The notes under the pieces are model-generated. The model saw only the letters and a list, made by a program, of their open reading frames with translations. It had not been told where the DNA came from and did no database searches. A stretch of 9,105 nt of DNA from RGIG4140 sp045635565 (GTDB taxonomy: Bacteria > Pseudomonadota > Alphaproteobacteria > CAAHEQ01 > UBA3637): positions 1 through 9,105 of the forward strand of contig JAZTVX010000023.1 in NCBI GenBank assembly GCA_045635565.1. The letters are read 5' to 3'. The translations under genes were made by a program, and so were the position numbers. The first letter of the stretch is position 1. The number at the start of each line of letters is the position of its first letter. Below are positions 5,820 to 9,105 of this stretch, in pieces.

Positions 5820-5862
5820 TGACTTTACCTGACGATATTTTGAAAACCATTAAAAATTTTAC

Positions 5863-5891
5863 TTGCAATTTAAAATTAAAAAGTGTATAAA
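5863..5891 (+). promoter_or_regulatory. Promoter of rpsB-tsf
   Basis: -35 TTGCAA (5863-5868), 17-bp spacer, -10 TATAAA (5886-5891). The start would be near 5898, giving a structured untranslated leader of about 130 nt. Confidence 0.78.
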
Positions 5892-5897
5892 TATCAG

Positions 5898-6027
5898 GCT
5901 TAATTTGTTAAGCATAAAATTCACATGTGGGGAAAGCGATTTTTGTAACAAAATACGCTTCCGGTGTAAAACAGGTGTTTTATATCTTGCCCTGCAGAGG
6001 TTAAACCGGAAAAAGAAAGGATAAAAA
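5898..6027 (+). promoter_or_regulatory. Structured rpsB mRNA leader, probable ribosomal-protein autoregulatory element
   Basis: Several helices are visible in order. They are GCTTAA-tttg-TTAAGC (5898-5913); AAGCG..CGCTT (5934-5960) with inner TTTTG-taa-CAAAA; and a closing stem CCGGT/ACCGG (5961-5965 with 6005-6009) that encloses TAAAAC-aggt-GTTTTA (5967-5982) and a small CCT/AGG hairpin (5991-6000). The region ends next to the ribosome-binding site AAAGGA (6016-6021), 6 nt before ATG. Known biology: S2 represses the rpsB-tsf operon through the rpsB leader in gammaproteobacteria. That this fold is the equivalent S2 site is inference. I see no match to a riboswitch I know. Confidence 0.6.
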
Positions 6028-6798
6028 ATGACTCTTCCGACAATTAGTATTCGTCAGTTAATGGAATGTGGTGTACATTTCGGACATAACGCCCGTCGTT
6101 GGAATCCAAAAATGGGTTCTTACATCTATGGTACACGTGACGGCATCCATATTATGGATTTAACACAAACACAACCTTTATTGGCTCGTGCTTTGGAAGC
6201 CGTTCGTGAAGTTGCTTCAAAAGGTGGTAAAGTTTTATTCGTCGGCACAAAAGTTCAAGCCCAAGAAGCTGTTGCTGCTGCCGCCGAACGTTGTGGTCAA
6301 TACTATGTTAATCATCGTTGGTTAGGTGGTATGTTGACAAACTGGAAAACAATTTCATCCAGCATTAAACGTTTAAAAGAAATTGATGCCAAAACAGAAA
6401 AAGGCGAATTACAAGGATTGACGAAAAAAGAAAAATTGAATCTCTCCCGTGAACGTGAAAAATTATTTGCGTCTTTAGGTGGTATTCAAGATATGAACGG
6501 TCGTCCGGACTTAATTTTTGTTATCGACGTTCCAAAAGAAGATTTGGCTATTAAAGAAGCCCAAAAATTGGGAATTCCTGTTGTTGCCATTTGCGATTCA
6601 AACGCAAATCCGGATGGTATTACATACCCGATTCCAGGCAACGATGACGCTTTACGTGCCATTAACTTGTACTGTGATTTAATCAGCAGTGCCGTTCTTG
6701 ATGGTATGCAAGCCGAATTAAAAGCAGCCGGTGTTGATTTGGGTGCTATTGCTGAACCAGTCGTAACAGAAGTTACAGCTGAAACAACGGCTGAATAG
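6028..6798 (+). CDS. rpsB: Small ribosomal subunit protein S2
   Basis: S2 binds the 30S subunit late in assembly, on the solvent side between head and body near S1. The protein is recognisable throughout. It opens with IRQLMECGVHFGHNARRWNP (8-27) and continues with YIYGTRDGIHIMDLTQT, the VLFVGTK strand, NHRWLGGMLTNW, then PDLIFVIDV and IPVVAICDSNANPDGITYPIPGN split across the nucleotide-fold-like core. The inserted coiled-coil hairpin lies at about residues 110-150 (KRLKEIDAKTEKGELQGL). The length of 256 residues is usual for alphaproteobacteria. The C-terminal tail is Thr/Glu-rich. It is first in the operon with tsf, 87 bp upstream of it, and is preceded by a structured leader likely to mediate feedback control. 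Confidence 0.98.
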   Translation: MTLPTISIRQLMECGVHFGHNARRWNPKMGSYIYGTRDGIHIMDLTQTQPLLARALEAVREVASKGGKVLFVGTKVQAQEAVAAAAERCGQYYVNHRWLGGMLTNWKTISSSIKRLKEIDAKTEKGELQGLTKKEKLNLSREREKLFASLGGIQDMNGRPDLIFVIDVPKEDLAIKEAQKLGIPVVAICDSNANPDGITYPIPGNDDALRAINLYCDLISSAVLDGMQAELKAAGVDLGAIAEPVVTEVTAETTAE

Positions 6799-6810
6799 TC
6801 CGTAACTTTC

Positions 6811-6859
6811 AAAAGGGGATTTACTTTTGGGTATCTCCCCTACTCTATACTATTTTTTT
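6811..6859 (+). promoter_or_regulatory. rpsB-tsf intercistronic hairpin, possible attenuator
   Basis: AGGGGA (6814-6819) can pair with TCCCCT (6836-6841), and a run of seven T follows at 6853-6859. Alternatively AAAAG (6811-6815) can pair with CTTTT (6824-6828), which excludes the first stem. The T-run is 11 nt beyond the stem, so this is not a classic terminator. Partial termination or RNA processing that sets the S2 to EF-Ts ratio is possible. Confidence 0.45.
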
Positions 6860-6885
6860 ATAATTGATTACCTAAGGAGTATAAA

Positions 6886-7803
6886 ATGGCAGAAATTACA
6901 GCAAGTTTGGTTAAAGAACTGCGTGAAAAAACCGGTGCCGGTATGATGGAATGCAAAAAAGCATTAACGGAAACAGCTGGTGATTTAGAACAAGCAATCG
7001 ACTTTTTAAGAAAAAAAGGTTTATCTGTTGCTGAAAAAAAAGCCGGTCGTGTTGCATCTCAAGGTCTTGTTGGTGTAGTTGTTGACGGTCAAAACGGTGC
7101 AATTGTTGAATTAAATTCTGAAACGGACTTTGTTGCCCGCAATGCTGAATTCCAAAGTTTTTTAAGTGATGTTTTAACAGTAGCCGTTGCTCAAAAAGGC
7201 GATATGGATGCTATTAAATCAGCCGATATGAACGGTAAAACAGTAGCTGACACATTAACGGCTTTAATTGCTAAAATCGGTGAAAACATGACATTACGTC
7301 GTGCCGGTTTTACTTCCGTTGAAAATGGTGTTGTTGTTCCGTATATGCACACCGCTATTGTTCCTAATCAAGGAAAAATCGGTGTTTTAGTTGCATTGGA
7401 AAGTACAGCTGATCAAGCAAAACTGAATGAAATTGGTAAGAAAATTGCTATGCACGTTGCTGCTGCTGCTCCTCGTTTCTTGAGCATTGCCGATGTAGAT
7501 GCTGAAACATTAGCACACGAAAAAGGCATTTACGAAGAACAAGCCAAAACATCAGGAAAACCGGCAAACATCATTGAAAAAATGGTTGAAGGCCGCATTC
7601 GTAAGTTCTATGAAGAAGTTGTTGTTTTAGAACAAGCCTTCATTATGGATCCGGATAAAAAAGTTAAAGATATCATCGCTGATGCTTCCAAAGAATTAGG
7701 AACACCCGTTGAATTGAAATCATTTGTCCGTTTTGGATTGGGCGAAGGCATCGAAAAGAAAGAAGAAGATTTTGCTGCTGAAGTTAACAGTTGTTTAAAA
7801 TAA
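6886..7803 (+). CDS. tsf: Elongation factor Ts
   Basis: EF-Ts is the cytoplasmic guanine nucleotide exchange factor for EF-Tu: it displaces GDP so that EF-Tu can reload with GTP and aminoacyl-tRNA. The N-terminal UBA-like domain spans ~1-55 (VKELREKTGAGMMECKKAL, DLEQAIDFLRKKG). The signature TDFVARN begins at Thr80; Asp81 and Phe82 are the residues that in E. coli EF-Ts intrude near the EF-Tu magnesium site. Two core subdomains follow, with MHVAAAAPRFLS near 190. The C-terminal segment includes KTSGKPANIIEKMVEGRIRKFYEE. The length of 305 residues fits proteobacterial EF-Ts. AAGGAG (6874-6879) lies 6 nt before ATG. The gene is second in the rpsB operon and closed by a strong terminator. pyrH and frr, often next in this cluster, are absent, and nagB lies convergent instead. 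Confidence 0.98.
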   Translation: MAEITASLVKELREKTGAGMMECKKALTETAGDLEQAIDFLRKKGLSVAEKKAGRVASQGLVGVVVDGQNGAIVELNSETDFVARNAEFQSFLSDVLTVAVAQKGDMDAIKSADMNGKTVADTLTALIAKIGENMTLRRAGFTSVENGVVVPYMHTAIVPNQGKIGVLVALESTADQAKLNEIGKKIAMHVAAAAPRFLSIADVDAETLAHEKGIYEEQAKTSGKPANIIEKMVEGRIRKFYEEVVVLEQAFIMDPDKKVKDIIADASKELGTPVELKSFVRFGLGEGIEKKEEDFAAEVNSCLK

Positions 7804-7815
7804 GATTTTCTGTTC

Positions 7816-7848
7816 AAAAAAAGCACGTCAATAGACGTGCTTTTTTTT
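7816..7848 (+). terminator. Terminator of rpsB-tsf
   Basis: A perfect 14-bp stem: seven A plus GCACGTC (7816-7829), loop AATA, then GACGTGC plus T-run (7834-7848). Its A-run would let it also act on minus-strand transcripts. Confidence 0.92.
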
Positions 7849-7980
7849 CATCTTATCAAATGCAAAAACGATATACGAAACAAATATTTTATGATATCAA
7901 TAAAATAATATACCCCATAGAATAATACAATCAGTCAATGCCTACTTACGCAGGTAGTATTACGTTTAAAGCCATAAAAT

Positions 7981-8004
7981 AACCCTCTGCACAAACAAAG
8001 GGTT
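7981..8004 (-). terminator. Probable terminator of nagB
   Basis: AACCCT (7981-7986) pairs with AGGGTT (7999-8004) around a 12-nt loop. On the minus strand the stem is followed by ATTTTATGG, a weak T-run. It lies 38 nt past the nagB stop. Confidence 0.55.
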
Positions 8005-8041
8005 CTTTTGTCGGTCATACCCAATAAAATAATTATCATAA

Positions 8042-8791
8042 TTAGCGAACAACTTTTGACGCAGCATCTTCATCACAAACGAACAAAACATCTGGATGAT
8101 TTTGCATCATACTGGCCGGACAATCTGTTGTCACCTTGCCTTGAATGCTTTTCGCAACTGCATCTGACTTTTTCAAACCAGTTGCCATCACAATAACTTG
8201 TTTTGCTTCAAATATTGTTTTCAAACCGATTGTTAAAGCATAAGTCGGAACATCTTCTATCTTATCAAAAAAGCGAGCATTTACTTGGATTGTATCATCT
8301 GTCAATCGTTGTTTATGCGTTCTGATTTCAAATGATGTATCGGGTTCATTAAACGCCAAATGCCCATTTTCCCCAATACCACCTAACTGAATATCAATAC
8401 CACCAAACGATTTGATTTTTTCTTCATATTGTTGACATTCACACTCCAAATCATCTGCCACTCCATTGAGAATATAAATTTGTTCCCTTGGAATATCAAT
8501 TAAGTGAAACAAATGTTGATACATAAAATAATGATAACTTTGACAATGCGTATCAGTCAAGCCAACATATTCATCCATATTAAATGTCACAACGTTTTTA
8601 AAAGAGATTTCGTTTCTTTGATACGCAGTAACTAATCGTTCATAAACAGGAATAGGCGTTGAACCGGTTGGCAAACCCAACACAAGAAAAGGTTTTTCAA
8701 TTGTCGGAACAAACGATTTAATTTGATTGATAATGTGCTGTGCAACATAATCAGCAACACCGTTCACATCAGAAAAAGTAAGAAGTTGCAT
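8042..8791 (-). CDS. nagB: Glucosamine-6-phosphate deaminase
   Basis: NagB converts glucosamine 6-phosphate to fructose 6-phosphate and ammonia, the last step of amino-sugar catabolism before glycolysis. Family motifs are seen in order: the phosphate-binding loop GLPTGSTPIPVYERL (39-53), FNMDEYVGL (70-78, with Asp73-Glu74 matching the E. coli Asp72-Glu73 proton-transfer pair), and GGIGENGHLAFNEP (137-150, with His144 and Glu149 matching E. coli His143 and Glu148). Where E. coli has Asp141 this protein has Asn142, as I recall for Firmicutes-type enzymes, so activity is still expected. Lys207/208 lie in the ATGLKK loop. At 249 residues it is shorter than E. coli NagB (266), and the C-terminal allosteric tail is probably reduced. 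AAAGGA lies 5 nt before the start and a good promoter precedes it. No nagA or transporter gene is in the window. A 6-phosphogluconolactonase is the nearest alternative, but the motifs fit NagB better. Confidence 0.93.
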   Translation of the reverse strand: MQLLTFSDVNGVADYVAQHIINQIKSFVPTIEKPFLVLGLPTGSTPIPVYERLVTAYQRNEISFKNVVTFNMDEYVGLTDTHCQSYHYFMYQHLFHLIDIPREQIYILNGVADDLECECQQYEEKIKSFGGIDIQLGGIGENGHLAFNEPDTSFEIRTHKQRLTDDTIQVNARFFDKIEDVPTYALTIGLKTIFEAKQVIVMATGLKKSDAVAKSIQGKVTTDCPASMMQNHPDVLFVCDEDAASKVVR

Positions 8792-8820
8792 ATTTATCCT
8801 TTCTATTTAATTGATGGATT

Positions 8821-8849
8821 ATTGTACAACTTCTTTTTTTTCTTTGCAA
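8821..8849 (-). promoter_or_regulatory. Promoter of nagB
   Basis: On the minus strand: -35 TTGCAA (8849-8844), 17-bp spacer, -10 TACAAT (8826-8821). The start would be near 8814, giving a leader of about 23 nt. nagB can therefore be transcribed independently of the gene upstream of it. No NagC or GntR operator is evident. Confidence 0.75.
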
Positions 8850-8867
8850 CGATTTGTTATGTTGTAT

Positions 8868-9105
8868 TTAATCTTTGATACACCACCAATTACCATCTGT
8901 ATCTGATTGAGCAACTCTATCGCATCCACTTGCTTCACAAATATTTCTTGCTTTGGTGGTATTGGCAATTTGCGTATCGCCTGATGTCGAACAACTTTTC
9001 ACATTGCCCGTACTATCAATAAATGTCCCATCTGTTGCTAACTTGGAACAATACCAAGATGTTTTCCCATTGGCTTCCTGACTAAATGCAACACGGTTAC
9101 AGGCT
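8868..9105 (-). CDS. Partial CDS: C-terminal 78 residues of a Cys/Trp-repeat protein, probably exported
   Basis: This minus-strand frame is open from the window edge to TAA at 8870-8868. It gives 78 residues whose start lies beyond the right edge. Two related blocks are visible: CNRVAFS..WYCSK (residues 2-21) and CDRVAQS..WWCIKD (61-78), separated by a linker with Cys38 and Cys56. Six cysteines in 78 residues, paired around Trp/Tyr, and many Ser, Thr, Asn and Gly suggest a disulfide-stabilised extracytoplasmic domain, possibly of a pilin-like or other surface protein. The N-terminus that would show a signal peptide is not available. I do not recognise the family. Its stop lies 19 nt upstream of the nagB -35 box on the same strand, with no terminator seen between, so some read-through into nagB is possible. 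Confidence 0.75.
   Translation of the reverse strand, partial: ACNRVAFSQEANGKTSWYCSKLATDGTFIDSTGNVKSCSTSGDTQIANTTKARNICEASGCDRVAQSDTDGNWWCIKD

Noticed and set aside
5898..6027. Metabolite riboswitch
   Set aside because: The helices do not match any riboswitch class I know, and the downstream genes are ribosomal, so a ribosomal-protein leader is the simpler reading.
7941..7960. Palindrome CTACTTACGCAGGTAG in the tsf-nagB gap
   Set aside because: Only four base pairs with a long loop, no T-run and no second copy in the window.

Overview
The window is AT-rich bacterial DNA. It most likely comes from an alphaproteobacterium that lives partly or wholly without oxygen. The ribosomal protein S2 and EF-Ts sequences have an alphaproteobacterial look, the DNA is unusually AT-rich for that class, and the window encodes the oxygen-sensitive class III ribonucleotide reductase. 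This placement comes from recognising protein families by eye, not from a tree; uncultured gut alphaproteobacteria would fit.

Layout, left to right. Positions 1-413 hold a tandem array of ~153-bp units that enters from beyond the left edge. Each unit is a 121-bp segment plus a 32-33 bp intrinsic-terminator palindrome. The array abuts the 3' end of a tRNA-Gly(CCC) gene (414-487, minus) and reuses part of its 3' end in every unit. After a non-coding AT-rich stretch comes an anaerobic dNTP-synthesis locus: nrdD (846-2906), a 62-codon gene (2929-3117) carrying the glycyl-radical motif that nrdD lacks, a terminator, and nrdG (3206-3898). A NrdR-type box lies just upstream of nrdD. Next are an unrecognised charged, coiled-coil-like protein with its own promoter (3968-5128) and a convergent lone HNH nuclease gene (5314-5769, minus). 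The rpsB-tsf translation operon (6028-7803) follows, with a structured leader and a strong terminator. Convergent to it is nagB (8042-8791, minus). The right edge cuts a Cys/Trp-repeat protein gene (8868 to beyond 9105, minus).

How the genes work together: NrdD, the small glycyl-radical protein and NrdG together make a complete class III reductase, with the radical-bearing C-terminus as a separate polypeptide. S2 and EF-Ts are the usual co-transcribed translation pair. NagB feeds amino-sugar carbon and nitrogen into glycolysis.

The most interesting points are the split reductase (independent start, own ribosome-binding site, different frame, no sign of a simple frameshift) and the tRNA-linked repeat array, whose units can fold and whose few differences fall in predicted loops. 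Five genes share a promoter form of TTGC plus two bases, 17 bp, then a TATAAT-like -10, which gives a local consensus.
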